Assembly (NCBI GenBank): GCA_949317995.1
Contig: OX439044.1
Location: forward strand, 13,053,141-13,117,140
Direction: 5' to 3'
DNA from: Acholoe squamosa
Taxonomy: Eukaryota; Annelida; Polychaeta; Phyllodocida; Polynoidae
DNA: 64,000 bases
In this document: positions 10,519 through 24,882 of the stretch, one piece after another
Position numbering within the stretch: the first letter of the stretch is position 1
Layout of the letters: each line of letters opens with the position of its first letter
Program-made: the position numbers and the translations under genes
The notes under the pieces: model-generated
The model's input: only the letters and a program-made list of their open reading frames with translations
What the model was told of the DNA's origin: nothing
The model's database searches: none

Positions 10519-10583
10519 ATCGACTTTAGTCGATGCTAGGCCTACCATGGTGTCGACTATAGTCAATGCTAGGCCTACCATGG
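10519..10583. repeat. Tandem duplication of a 32-33 bp unit
   Basis: Two adjacent copies, 10519-10550 and 10551-10583, both end in ATGCTAGGCCTACCATGG. The first half of each (TCGACTTTAGTCGA, TCGACTATAGTCAA) is itself palindromic. Confidence 0.85.
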
Positions 10584-11052
10584 CCTACCTAGGACATGTT
10601 TTTTTTTATGATAGGAGGAACCCTTACTGCTTGCCTATGTATAATGACCAGAGGCTATAGAGTCCCTTGATAAGCTGCATAATGCATTAATGTGTTATCT
10701 CTTGCCCTCAGCTCTCACTTCATACTTCATGCATATCCCACAAGTTTATATTGCTGGCACGATAGTCAGTTGCACTGAGGCTGCATGCACCATGACTTCC
10801 GAGAAGCATTAACCAGTAGACATTATGTAGCCTTTGGAGATTAACCATAAGAGATATTCCTGGGAGAAGGTTTTATTTACAATCACTTCACACAACTTGT
10901 AAATAACCTTAATGCCTCCTGAGGTGGATTCTGAAACACTATCCCACCTCCCTGCTGCACACCTTGTGTGCTCTCTCTATGTTTCCCTGCCACAAATGTT
11001 AGGCATCTAAGGTCTCTGCTGCCTCTTTAGGGATGACAGGACACATTAACCC

Positions 11053-11394
11053 ACTTGGCAGAAAAACGTTTTATTTTGGTTCATAAGTTGGCAAAACATT
11101 TTCTTTTCAATGTCAAAATAATGTCTTTACATGTACTCAAAAAACGTTATTTTGATGTTTTTATAAAAACGTATTTATATCAGGTTAAAAAACGTTTTTT
11201 TTTTTTTTTACGAAAAAAAAAAGTTTTTTAACGTAAAAAAAACACGTAAATGAAAAATGTTATTATTTGGTTGAAAATTGGTTGAAAAACGTTCAAAAAC
11301 GTTTTTTTCAAAGTCAAAAAAACGTTTTAAAAAATGTTTTTACCCAAACCAAATAAAAACGTTTGCAAACGTTAAAACACGTTTTTTGCCTAGT
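11053..11394. mobile_element. Palindromic MITE rich in AACGTTTT
   Basis: The ends are inverted, ACTTGGCA on the left and TGCCTAGT on the right, each followed inward by A-runs and ACGTTTT. The interior repeats AAACGTTTT-type words many times in both orientations. The matching stretch of copy C (about 53335-53400) lacks it, which supports insertion. No coding capacity. The superfamily is not determined. Confidence 0.7.
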
Positions 11395-14300
11395 AGGAAG
11401 GCTTCATATTAAATCGTCAGCATGATTCATTAATCTTTTGCTTGTGGTCAATTTGTGAACACTTCATTTCTGCATCATCCTCACCTCCATTCTACATAGA
11501 CTCCCACTGTAAGGAACTAACTGTTGAATCTACCAGGGATCCTCATAAAAACAAACATCAAGCCATTGTAAGTGTATTGCAGTGAACCAGCTATAAAAAG
11601 AAACTCCAGGTGGCAGTACACACAGATTTAAACCCCCAATATTTGCCGACACACTGGTTTGTCAGACCAATGTCCGCCACTACCACAATGGTCAAGCCAG
11701 GCAGAAAATAGTCATATTTTGTATACATGTAGTACATTGATAGTTCATTTTTGTTAGGTTTCAACGTGCTAACAATGGATGTGTTGGCGATGTGTCGAGA
11801 GTGACTGCTCCGTAATATATATTGGTGTTACATGGGTTACAAGTAGGCAAATCTTGATTAGTCCATGGTAAGGGTGCTCCCTATATTGGTTATAATGGTT
11901 GTAAATTACATTAAATCAGGGTCAAACTTCTAAGAATCAAGTCCCAAATCATTTCAAATCATGATTCATTGTGTATGTGAAAGGCTCCTTACATGTTGAA
12001 CATTAAGGTATCTATGATTATAGCAGTTTTGTCTGTTCGTAAAAGAGGAGTGCAAGACTTATGGGAATAAACAAAATCTATAGATAAATCAATAGTGTGT
12101 CTCAGTAAGTTCCTACATCCCACTGTGATTATAATCCCAACCCTACAGCTCTTCTCTTACTCTACATTATAGTGTAGAGTTGACAACACCCACTGATTGT
12201 CCAATACCAGCGCCCTCTACATCCCCATTATTGTACTGAATGGATGCCAATAATATCTCTGACACCTTTATCTGAGCTTCCTCCCCTTGCACCCCGCCCT
12301 CCTTCCTCCACCCCAACCCTATCTATAACTACCCTAATGCTTCTAATGTTACTGACACACTGCAAGGGCTGCATAGTGGTGTAAAGCACCATGCCCTGTG
12401 GTTGTCATGATGTATGCATACAGCCTTTCCCAATACTTTACTATTTTTGTCACTTTTTTAATCTACAATCTATCCAAAATAGGGGCTTAATTCAGGAGTG
12501 TGCCACCTAATTTTCAAAATCCTGGATCCACCACTGATCCTGTCTTCATATATCATGTCTATGCTACATATATATGTGCCTCATAATTATGCACTCCTAG
12601 AGGGTCAGTATGATGCACCAGTGAAGTGCTTGTGGGTATAACTGCATCAGTGCATCATGAAAGCTTTAAGCATGGATCATGATGCATCATGCAGCCTTTA
12701 AAGAAAGAATGTGTTCCAACCAAGCTCCCAATTGCCAACTGTATACCTCTTATCCTGCCCACACTTTCATTAGTGGTCCACCACTTCATGGGGTTCAATA
12801 TATATGCAGCAACTCCTTGATAGAACTTCATAGAGTGTGTTTTACCGGGCTACTGTAATGCCCTACATTAATTACTGGTATGGAACTCATCAATTTCAAC
12901 CAGCCCTTAGCTGTGTACCTTTACAAGACAAACACCTATGCAATAAATTATGACACCACTTTGAAACCTGCATTTTACTCAGCTTCCACAGATAAATGAA
13001 GAGGTATTGTCCATTCTGTTGGTAAACAGAGCCTTTAGGATAAATCAAAATTATATTATATGGAAGAGTTTTTGTGAACTTCTGTCCGTATTATGATTTT
13101 CAATGAAGGAAGTAGGTATTGCTCAAATTGATTAATTCTTGCAAAGAAGAATAATGCAATGAAATCTAATAGAAAAAGCAACTGATGGAGGAGTGGGAAT
13201 CACATTCTCTTTATCATGATAACTCTCTATATATCATGATTGCCGAAGATGAAAGTGGAGGGGGGGGCTCAATTAAACTGTTGCACAGAAGGATTGCAAT
13301 GGCAAAGGCTTCAATTGAAACCAGAGCTGGCTTTTGCAACATGTACCGACAAGTGCTGATATTTGAGAACCAGCTTGTGCCTACTTGTACCTGCGGGTAA
13401 GTATCCTTCCTTACCAGTGTGTTTTGCCACGTTTGACATAACCAGCAAATATATAGTACTTAAGCAGTGAGCTTGCGAGTGCCTGGTAATTATTCACCAC
13501 AGCCGTTTTGACTCTCCTGTGATTTGGATGGGTACAGAGTGTATCAAATGGACCTGCTAGCACTATGGCTTTACATGGGTAGAGAGTGTAAATGGATCTG
13601 CTAGTACTATGGGTTTACATCCTACCTCTATAATTTATATCAAACTACATAAGTAAGGTCTAATGTTGGATTCAAAATGTTGGACCCACTTGGTATGAGT
13701 CTAGACTCCTATAGGAGTCACAACTGATGAAGGAGCAAAGTTGGACAGTATAGAGTGTTTCACATTCTCCAATGCCTTTTGACTGTAAATACTCACACCA
13801 GAGGGCAAGGTGATCAGTGCATGTGTCAAACTCTCATTACACATGCATAGCGAGACTTAACAATCTCTGAGGGCCTTCCTTAGGGCCTACATCGTAAAGG
13901 GCCCTGATGATTGCTCCATCTGCTACAAATTGATTGTATGCCCCCATTTGATACCCTTAGAGTATGCTCCTTCTTGTTTCTTTTTTAAGCTGTTTAGTGT
14001 GGATCTTTAAAATTGGTTGACTATTTGAAGGCCATTCCTGAAGAGCACAAATCAGCCTAAATCCTAATCACTTCTATTGCGTTTGCCTCTTAGATTTGCT
14101 GCTGAAGGAAAATATGCTTATCCCAATTGACATTAGAGCATCGAACCTGGCTAGCATCAGATGAATTTATTGATAAGTACAGAGAAGCTAACATTATATA
14201 TATCAGAATCTTCCAAGGCATAACAGCGGTGCTAATTAATGATTTATTAAATTGGTGTGGTCTGAAGCCTTGGGTAGCACTGTTGATTTGCTTTTTGAAT

Positions 14301-14573
14301 ACTCCTGTGGTAAAGCCTGCTATAATCTCTCCCAGGCACTTTATATGTTCCAGCACATTTGCTTCCCAACCGAAAAACTAGGATAAGAGAACATCTCTGC
14401 TCATCTCAATGCCAATTTAAAGTTGGCACCACAAAGAGGTGATAGATGTGGTACACTGAAACTGCTTAGGGGCTATGAATTTATCAAAATTGCTTGTCAT
14501 ATCCTCAATAATAAAATCAACAACCTTGTGTAAATAGTTTGGGGATCCTGGGTGGTCACAAAATATAATACTA

Positions 14574-15670
14574 TAGCTCGATGCAGCAAGTTGGGAACCT
14601 AAAACTTAGTTTTTCCTGAATTTTCGCTAAGAAATGCTGTAGTTTAGCCAAAAATTATCCGATTTACACAATATTTGCAGCAAATGAAAGATGAAACTCA
14701 TTGCTTTCAGGCCAGGGTAGATGGTATTACATTAATATAGTGCACAGTTTACCACAGAAGTACAAATTATAAATTTAAAAATCATTAGTTTAAAAAAATT
14801 GCTGTTTTTCAAAGTTTGGCCCTATATATTTTGTGAAAAAATATTCTAACCATCAGTTTTTGATAGATAGTGCATTATACTGACCCATCAAGTTTATAAA
14901 TGAGTATGCCTTTTTTCCCTACCTCTATGGTGGCTTATTACACTATGGGAAACATGTGATTTTTGTTAGTTTGCAAAAACTGTGATTTTCAGCAAAATTT
15001 CTGCTTGGTTTTTGATGTGGGACCACATAGATCACCATATATGGATGCGTGATCACCCACTGATACCAGAATTATCCATTTTATGGTCTACTTGATCATC
15101 TTTAAAGGCATGTGAAATATCTAAGTGATACAATAAGTGTGAGAAGAATTAGCCACATCTTATGATTCTAGTCTTTGGTGCCGACAACGCTTTTGTTGCT
15201 ATTTACAGCTAAATAGCTCAATAGTGCATTATGATAGGCCTCACATGCCTAATATGGGGTTCTAATAGCATTTCAATATGGGTTTCAATAGGTCATCAGG
15301 TCAAAACAACAATTGATGATGGAATTTAATAGAAACAAAAGAGTTTTGCACCATGGACCTGTTCACATTGTTCAGGTCTTCAGATATTCTTATCTTGAAA
15401 ATGATGAAGGCATTTATGAGCATGGTGCTTTTCCAGCCCATATGGGACCTACAGAGGGCATTTTGTCTAGTCTGACATGTATTATGAGGGAATACTGCAT
15501 AGCAAATGATTCTATTTTCATATTTTGTTATGATTTTTTAGATAGAATCATACACAAGACTTGTCTTCTGCAGCATATACAAAAATGTCCCTTGAATGAA
15601 GGCATTTTACATGCACAGCTGCCTCCAAAACTGAAAAACACTCAGGTTCCCAACTTGCTGCATCGAGCTA
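14574..15670. mobile_element. Non-autonomous DNA transposon with 27-bp TIRs and TA target duplication
   Basis: The terminal inverted repeats begin TAGCTCGATGCAGCAAGTTG and run about 27 bp with no mismatch that I see. TA flanks both ends (14572-14573 and 15671-15672). Copy B has the empty site near 30043 (AATACTAGTGCATC), compared with AATACTA and TAGTGAATC flanking the element here. A TA duplication suits the Tc1/mariner superfamily or another TA-targeting group. I recognise no transposase. A 130-codon open stretch (15313-15705) runs through the right TIR into the flank and shows no familiar motif. Confidence 0.85.
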
Positions 15671-16560
15671 TAGTGAATCACAATGATATGCACCTGAGCC
15701 ACTGAAGGCTGGCTCTTTGCTATTTAAAATCTAAGAGGGGTTTACACATTTTACTAAATCTCCCTCATCCCAAAGAATATCTGTGATTGCATCTGCCATT
15801 ACATAGGTCTTTCAGTAGTAGTTGGTAGACAGACTACCCCTTTCTTATATTCTGTACACCCTAAGATGTCACAAGGAATAAGACTTGATAAATGCATCCA
15901 TCCTTCGAAGTCAGTGCAGTGATGTTAGTGGTCTCTGCATCTCTACAATATTAGCTTTGCTTTGTTATGACCATAGCCTACGGCTTTGCCATATTAGTAT
16001 GTTACATGTAGACCATGTAGATATTGTTTCCAACTTTCTTTATGGATTGTTTAGGTGCATATTGTCAAGCAAGGGAACATATTCCAAATTAGTTTTCTGG
16101 TCGAAATAGTGACAAATAGTGAGTCATTGCTGACTATGTTGACTAATTGCAGACATACCCATCTTTTTTGCCATCCTCCTAAGCAAGCTATCGGCAAATT
16201 GGAGAGGGGGCATGCAGGCTCTACCAGCAGTCTCTGTTGGGTCTAGGATAACACTAGACTTGTCAGTTCTAGTACTAGTTTCATGTAATGACATAAGTCT
16301 GCTTAGTATGACTCACTACACATCCAATCCATGGATTTCAGTAGCTGAGGCATATAGTTTTTTGGTCAGTGGATCGATCAAAGTGGTGTGGTGCTGTGGA
16401 TGAAGTAATGTAGCCACTAGATGTTAACATCTCCCGGCTAACTAGATCAGGCTAGTTCATGACTATACCTCATCTAGTCACATCTAGCTCAACGGTGTTT
16501 ACACCATATTACATCAGGTAAGTTAATGACTACACCTAATCTGGTCACATCTAACCACCC

Positions 16561-16869
16561 CGCCTGAATACATGTATATCTTATGCATCAATTTGTAGAA
16601 AATCAAGCTTCCGTCATAACAGAGTTGGAACATATTAAATGATAAATCATAACAGGAGGCAATCACACTTAAAACCTCGGTATGTTTGAAGCTTGTCAGT
16701 CCTTAGAGTGATAATTCATACAGTATCAGGTAAAATGACATCATTAGGTCACCATTCTATAGGCTGAAGTTGTCAGTTTTGCCAATATGACAGATTTGAA
16801 TTATAAAAATCTAAGTTTTAACGGGGTATTGACTACCGAAACTTCTGTGCATTGACAACTCATGAAAAG
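16561..16869. other. Junction between units A and B
   Basis: Non-coding. I see no gene, repeat or clear match elsewhere in the window. Confidence 0.4.
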
Positions 16870-19800
16870 CAGTGGGCGTTCTTTGCACATGAACACAATA
16901 GAATAAGATTTATTTGTAAAGTCAGCTTCAATTGCCTCAGTTAATGCTTTTAGTGCTCTTTGTTGAAGGAGACATCAATTCTGTTTGCCAGATGAGAGAT
17001 TTTGTTTGGGGATTGTGAAGGTCATACAAATAATTGCTTGTGAGACACTGCCTACCTTTCCATAAAGCAGTCTATATGAAAACCTTTTCCCCTCACAGGC
17101 CATTTGATCTCTTGGATTTTATTATTTTGCAGGCCTGCATTGGCCTCGGCTGTACAAAACAACTCAAGACTATTATTGTCAGAAGAGAAAACAAGAATTA
17201 ATTCATTATTTTAATCATTCAACTCTTTAAATCTTAACAAAAAGTAATGCCTTTTATTTTAGGTTGTATAAACCTTTAAATTGGTCCAATTTGCAAGTTG
17301 CCAAGGCAAATTGTAGCGCTAGGTCCCAAGATTACAGTGAGACATTCAGTTCTGCCGTCTGGCAATGTCTGCAGGCTCGGCAGCGATTTTCCCATCCCTT
17401 TGTACCACTTATTTTTCATCCAAATAAAAATTATCAAATTCAATTTATTATTCCTGGTCCTTTGAAGGGTCCAAGGTCATAGAAGGCATTATTTCCCTCT
17501 TGCAGCAGCCCATTAAAGCATTATGTGGGCCTTCATAGCTGACTTATTGGATGTAAATGGAAACCTTCAAGATTAAATCCACTGGGTGTTTCTGACAGGA
17601 ATCTTTACCAGTATCAACTTTGCTGGCTAAAGATTATGTAGAGTGTTTGCACGGCTAAAAAAATATATTGCTGTGCATGTAGTAAGGAAAAGCTTAGAGG
17701 GTAATTTTATCTAGAAATTTGCTTTTTAATGGTGATCCTATAGTAATCTCACATTACAGAAGAGCTTGTGATGCATAACTGTATGAAAGCTAAGAAAACC
17801 TATCATGAATATCAGAGAGACTACTAAGATAATGCCAAGGACAAGTGTCCTGTACAAGGTTTCATATGATCAGTTCAAAGATTTATATTCTCCTTACAAA
17901 ATAGGTATTAATCTACTAAATCAGACAGAGTGCATCCACATCAAACAACAGAAGACAAATTGCAGGTCTGGGAGGTACAAATTACACCTTTTTTAATCAA
18001 TAAAATGTAAACAGTTAACGTAATTACACAGTGCCTTCTACTGTAAACTTATGTGAATTTACACTTTACCTTTAACAGTGTACCTTGATACATACCTGGA
18101 ATGTGACAGAAACTTCAGGGGGCTCAAATTAACCAAATATTAAAAACATAGAAATTACCCTACATAATAATCCATTGAGTCCTTTTTATTGATTAAGGCT
18201 CCTTCTCTGAGTCCCTCTATTATCATCCCATGATATCTAAGGGTATTTTCAAGTAACAAAATGGCTTCCTCACATGACTAAATTTAAACATTTGAGCAGT
18301 ATATGTGGCCCCATTCGGGGGGGGGGAGATTATCAAGGATAATATCTCATTGTGGGGCCAGGGACAAGATCTGAATAATCCCCTCTATAAATCATATTGG
18401 TCCACAAGTGATCCCCTCTGGCCATGGACAGGTTGCTTTGGAGTTGTTGCATTATAAGCAGCCCTTATATGGTCATTTAGTGCATATGAGCATTGTGATG
18501 CCCTTTCAATGACATGACGCAGCTATGGTAAGTGTAGTCTACAGTGCTGTAGCCATATATCTTGCTTAATCTCCTTAGCCTTTGAAACCCAAAAGGATTA
18601 GGATGATGTATGATAGTAACCTTAAAGACAAACAGTACAGGCTGACCAATGTTAGATCTTCTATTGATAATCACAAATAACTCTGGATAGTATTAGTTTG
18701 ATATATAAAGAATAGGAAAATGCAAAGAAAATCCCTACGTCCCCATGCTTATTTTCATTTTATGACCATTTAATTGAAAATGCCTTAACTATAAAAAACA
18801 AATGGGGAAAATATTTTTTTCATATTTTGCATCACAGTGAATGACCTTCTATTGATTCACCTATAAGACTCTCTGAATATATAAAAGATATCTTTAGGAT
18901 TTAAAAAAAAAAAAAAAGAAAAAATGAGGGGGTCTGCATTGAAATGAAAATGTTGTGAATTTTTCAAAAATATTAATTTTCCCTTAATTATAGGGTCCTA
19001 TGAGAATTCAAATTCAAATGGCACATGAACATCTGAATCTTGTCTATAGTCCAGTTAGGGTGAGAAAAATCATTAAAATTGTATAACTGAGGAGTTCTGA
19101 TTTCTGCCACCAGGTGACTTCTGTGTACTGGGTAGTTTGTCTTTAATAAAGTAGACTTACCAAAAATGCATAGATGCATCATGATAGCAAAGGGACAGGG
19201 TACCAAAAGTGATGCTCAGGAGGTATCATCCTTGTTTGTGAGGCCTACCCTCATGTGTGTAAAGGTCAATAATTGTCATGGCCCACCTGAAGACATTTGA
19301 TACCAGTTAATGCTATAGTATTCTGTTATCAAAAAGGAGATATAACACATTTGCATCATGCAGTTAAGATACAACTTACAATAGAGTGAAAAGTGATAAT
19401 TTATCAGTTTTTCTTTTTTACTTTACCACTGCCTCCTTCTGCACTTTCTTACTGTGCAACTCTGAAAATTGGTACTCACCTGAAAGAAAGAGTAAAACAG
19501 CCATTTAGTCGCAGTAAGGTGTGGAACATCAATGGCAAAAATTGAGAATTGTACAAATCAAAATTTTGAACTTTTAAGGTTGCATGAGGCCATTATGGTC
19601 TTTTCTTTGTTGACCCAAAGGGGCCTTTGCATCATGACAACTATTAAAACTTTGATGATGGCCTATGTCTTTCCACCCTTGTAAGTAGTACATATTGTGC
19701 TGAACCATGAATGCAGTGCTGTCTGTTATACATACATGATTTCAGGCTTAATAAAGCTCAGTGAGGCTACTAGACAGATAACTCTCAGGTCTGCATCATA

Positions 19801-22800
19801 TATCACACTAACCATAGGGCATTCAAACCCCTACTTAGCCCACAAAGTGTCAAAATAGTTCAGGGTAATAACCAAAAGACCACAGTGAATGAAACCCTAT
19901 GCAGCCTCTAATGGTTTATAATGGTACCACACAGACCAAACCAATGAGTGTGTGTAGGGCCTGTTTTTGGAGGCCACTATAAGGAGCCAATAAGCAGGAA
20001 GATGTATAGAGAGGGAATGTCGGTATGACAATGTTGGTGTAGGTCCTTTAAATGTCAGAGTACTGTGGTCTTTATGATGTATAACTGAAAATCTGGTGAG
20101 TTTACTCACCAGGGCTTCACTCATACATTTTGCCAACCATTTGGGATTGAGATACATGCAGAAGGGCAGACATAATGCTCCGAATCTGTTTTGGGGAATA
20201 GACTACTGCACCATGACAAGAAATGAGTGTACCTTAAGGCATCATGTGGCCCTTGGTGGGTTAGGTAGCTACTCTGAGCCTCTCCTAGGCACTGATGGAC
20301 CTGTCAGACAGGGACAGAGCTAATGAGAGCAGAACTACTCCAACTGAGAGTACAACTACCCCAACCGGCAAAACATATATGCTGCACTCCCAAATTTAGT
20401 GCAGACCATAAACCACAACTTAGGCTTAAAATGTCAAGTTTGTTACTGAGCTAATAATCACAAATCTTCAAATATCAGCAGCACCAGTAAGATTCTATAA
20501 CCTTGAGTAGCATCTGAAAGGGTCTACAAGGCAATTCTTATAAATAGGTTCTTACTGTAGTTAGCATTCCTGGCTTCCTCCAGAGGTCACATGATATCCA
20601 AAGATGTACTCTAGTCTTTTTAGTGTTCATTACCATGAGGTGATAATGGTTTTAAATACATATGTGCCCTTTTCATTGCTGTGATGAAGTAGTCATGGTT
20701 ACATGCAGAGAAGGAGACAATAAGCTGATAAGGTTAAGAGAAGTAGGGGAATAAAGAGGTAGGCAGCTGGATACTAAAGGATCTTTCATTTCCAAGTGTT
20801 GTGTATTCTGAGACAGGTCGGGAATCATTGCTTCATGCGATTTTGAAGAAAAATATATTGTATTGTTCAGACTATGTAATCATCTATATGTAAAAGCATG
20901 TTCCCTAAGGAAATACAGGAACCCAACCCTAATTGACTGACCTAGAAAGGGGAGGAATTTAAAGAAAACTGCATCATAGTCTCTCAAGAGTTGCATAATG
21001 CATTGATGCATCATGTACACTTATGGTCACACTTCATGACTGCAGGCCATGGTTGTCTCCCCACCAATGCTAAAACTTTTCATAATGCCAACCCTATGGG
21101 GCTAATGCATTAATATGGTGCAAATAGATATAGCAGCCCTGTATTATCACATCATAGCAACAAAGCAACATGACCTTTGGGGTATTATATGGACCTTGAA
21201 TGGTTGATATTGATCCAGACTGAATCAAAGTATGATATGGTGAATTGTAACATAGCATGCACTTTCCTCTAATCATGCAGGAGTCACCCCAAGGTGTGAA
21301 TGCATTCCTCAAAGCTCTGCATGGTGCACTTGTGCTGAGAGTATTCATATCTATCATGTGAAATACACACTGCAGCCATCAGGGTGTATTCCACTGGCTT
21401 GGTTTTATCACTGACCAACACTGATCCACTGATTGTTAAAGTGGGTGCTCTGCCATAGGTATTTTTTTGGGCCAATTTTAAATTGGGAACCATCAGGCAC
21501 AATCAGTCTCCCTTTCGGAAATCTTGCATGCAAGATATTTCCGGGTCTGAATTTTGAGAGGCCCAACTTTAGGCCCAAACTGTGAATGCATCATGTACAC
21601 TTTTTCGGGCAAAAATCATGCATCAGTTTCTACCGGATTTTGTATTTGAAATCGTAGTGGACCCACTTAATGCAGTAAAATTAAGAAGTGTGCAGCACAC
21701 TGCAGAGATGCAGTGGAATACCCTATTTGCTGCTACATATTTCTAGGGTGAATTCATCCCCCATTCTATTGGTATACTAAGTCAAAACTAGCAGGTTAGC
21801 AATCAGGTTCAAATGCTGGGTCAATGATTGAACTCTGGAGAAGTTCCTATGGTCCCAGGATTCAAAGGCCTGCACACACTGTAAAAACAAAAGAACTTCA
21901 TTGAAATAATGACAGAAACCTTGTCTCAACGTTTTCAGAGATCCGTCATTATTTTAACAGAGCTTCCTTGTACATTTTGTGTACTACTGTACTGCCAACT
22001 GGGGCTTCTTGTCAAAACCTCGTCCATGCCATACAATTACAGTCGTTCAGTTTTACAATGACTCTGGTTGATTTGACAGTTATTTTTTACAGTGCACTAC
22101 AGATGCAGCATACTACCAAATTCCCATCTCAGCCATGTAGGTCAGCTGCAGTGAGTCTATCAGAACCCTAACCATGCCCCTATACAGGAATGTTAGGAGT
22201 GCAGCTGCTCCTGCTTCCACTGTCCAGCACATCAGTAGGACAATACTCCATCCCAGCAGCAGCTAAGTCACTGCTTTCAAACCAGCCCTTTTCACATTCC
22301 TCGCAGCCTGTCAATCCCACAGCCCAGCCCTTCATAGCCACATACCTGGTTTTTACTCTTTTCTCCTTGCTTAGTGCAATGATGTAGTAATATCTTGTTG
22401 TCATGATATATGATTTCAACTCTAGTGAGTCTACGTGCCAGGACTGCATTCATACATCATACTGCATGCATGAATGCAACCTTGATAAACAGACTTGCCA
22501 AGGCTGCAATGATAAACATAGATGTATGCTGCCCGAAAGAGTTAATCAAGAGCAGTCAACAAGGAATTGCAAATGATGTTGCTAATACTCCAGCCAGAGG
22601 GGGTTGATGAAGGGTTACCTTCCATTAAATTTTTCCCACGTCTTGCTTCCAGGCACTGGCACGGACTCGAAATGTCATTACCATATATAAAGCCCTGTCA
22701 AAACATCCGCCCCAGTGTGCACACCCTAGTAAACGGGCAATAAGGGGCAGAGCCAAACGCATACAAGGTAAATTAAAACCTCCCAACGAGCTTATTTAGA

Positions 22801-22980
22801 ACTGGTGCTGGTATTGAATTCTGAACAAAGTTGGATGGAGGAAAAATAGATGATTCACTTTGTTGCCTTGCTGCAAGGATGCAGTCCTGTGAGTGATTTA
22901 CCAGGGCTACATTCATGCATCATGATGGCACAAGATATGAACTGTTACACTCACACTGGTACACCCACTTATCAATATTT

Positions 22981-23050
22981 GTGGATCAACAGGGTAAAAG
23001 GTACGCCCATGGACCCCCTCGCGGGCATACCTTTTTCCGTGTTGATCCAC
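22981..23050. mobile_element. 70-bp hairpin insertion with 4-bp target duplication
   Basis: Ends GTGGATCAAC and GTTGATCCAC form 28-bp arms with four mismatches around a 14-base GC-rich loop. ATTT flanks both sides (22977-22980 and 23051-23054). Copies A (near 3616) and C (near 52480) keep the uninterrupted site AATATTTATCTT or AATATCTATCTT, so this is a real insertion confined to copy B. Confidence 0.85.
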
Positions 23051-24882
23051 ATTTATCTTAGATCTGACATTCAGTCCAACCTTGACTGGAGTCAAGAAGA
23101 GTGAAGCGATAACAGAACACTAAGAAGTCTAAACTTCTGGTGCTGAACTGAATCTGTTCCTGAAAGTCAACACTCTTCCTGTCCACTTTGACTGACTCTC
23201 TAAGGCATTTTTTAACAAGATGTCCATCACGGAACCAGTCAGTCATCTACACTTTATTTGTGTTCCAAAAATGAACATGAAGCCTTATGCTTACCATAAA
23301 GGGTTAAAATGATAGACAATAAATTGATGAGGTGCACAAGCTAATTATTTTTATTTCATGTTAGGAACAATCCATACTATATAGATTTGTATGCGAATAC
23401 CTATTCCTCACAGTGGCATGAAGAAGCTGAATCTCATTCCCCACAGCCCTGTTCTGTACTATAACATCATCAAAGTAGCCCCAAACCCATTATCTTTGAA
23501 GGAGTTTTACCAAAATAACATGAAATAAATAGAGAGATCCCTCGATTTGCTCCAAACTGATTGTTTCTTCACTCGTTAACCTCAATGCAGTCTTCTCTGA
23601 GGCCTTGTGGAATTCTGCATTGTGGCTAACTCATGAATAAACTCTTAATCTGGAGCAAATCTCATGAACCTTAGTCTTATTCTATACAATAGGACCTTGA
23701 AACTGAAACGATTGCACTCAGACTGATAAACATTGAGACATCAGCATTCCCTGAGATGTTCACCCCATAAAGGGGCTTTGGAAATCAGTTTGTTGATGAA
23801 CGAATATTGGCAAATACTCATTTCAATGCTTATCAAATATTTGGCAATGCTAATTCAGTGGCAAATCCATTTTTGTTAAGGTCTCATAGTTTATCGTATG
23901 GAACAATTTTCAAACAATAGTGTGCTTTCAAGAGAAGACATTCTGATATTGCCTCCAGAGGTAGCTGCCTTGGCTAGAGTTATATATCACAAAGACAAAA
24001 TGTCTATCATGAGCAATGAAGGAAGAATATTAATGTGCAGTGGCAATATGTTAAACAATGTCAGTACAGCAGAGCGGCTTTTTATAAGAATGCATCATGG
24101 ACATTTGGAACTTGAAGAAAAGCCTTAAAATCCAGAAAAAAAACTTAAAAACTTCCAGCCCTTTTTTTGCAGATGAGTATGTCAGGCCCTGTCACATAAG
24201 CTTGGTAGAGATGTAATTGGAAAGCCGGTTGGTTGTGACATCAAAATTGTTTTGACATTAGTAGCCATGATTAAGGATTACAGCGTATCATCTTCCCATG
24301 CCCCACTAATCCACTTGGCCATGCTGTTTGTATTAAATCAGACCTGCCCAGATTATCTCCCTTAACACTTTAATGGCAGCCTGATAGCTCAATTTGCATG
24401 TTCAACCACTGCACAATTTGAGCACTGGTGGGTAAGTCACCAGCATTGCAATCAAGCTTCTTTTGCAGGGTATGAACTAGTATGGTCAGCTGGCTGCATA
24501 AATGTAGCAGTGGCAGGTTGCTCTGCTGATCCGCATTCATGGAGCATGAAGACCCAAGAGCTTAATGCACTTTAATAATATCCCTTCATGAGTTATGCTA
24601 GGATTATGTTCCTTAATTGATTTCTGGCTGGTATGATAACAAACAATAAATCCCTCTAATGCTTGATTGGCAGGACATATTTTTGTGGCAGGGGAAAAGC
24701 TTCCTCTTTGCATATGTATAACAAACAGAGGCCCTTGATAAGCTGCATAATGCATTAATGTATTGTGTATCTTGCTCTTAGCTCTCAGTTCGTGCTTCAC
24801 GCATATCCTACAGGTTCGAAAGGCTGGCATGATGCCCAAATGCACTGAGGATCGTTGCCTGCACGATGACATCCAAGAAGCA

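Larger units (their letters stand above)
10590..16560 (+). repeat. Tandem unit copy A, right part (non-coding)
   Basis: Matches to other copies: 10640-10890 with 24700-25140; 10920-11050 and 11430-11520 with 53220-53460; 12060-14570 with 27540-30030 and 53740-56130; 15690-16070 with 30065-30760; and 16430-16510 with 34535-34612. Two insertions, 11053-11394 and 14574-15670, are absent from the matching positions in other copies. Short frames at 13185-13400, 14090-14381 and 15885-16403 are not conserved in the other copies and I do not call genes. Confidence 0.75.

Noticed and set aside
12060..14570. CRISPR-like or satellite array suggested by recurring blocks
   Set aside because: The blocks are long, recur at kilobase spacing with the tandem unit, and are not short regularly spaced repeats. 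The genome is eukaryotic.
15313..15705. 130-codon frame inside the 1.1-kb DNA element
   Set aside because: It runs through the right TIR into flanking unit sequence and lacks transposase motifs, so it is a chance frame.
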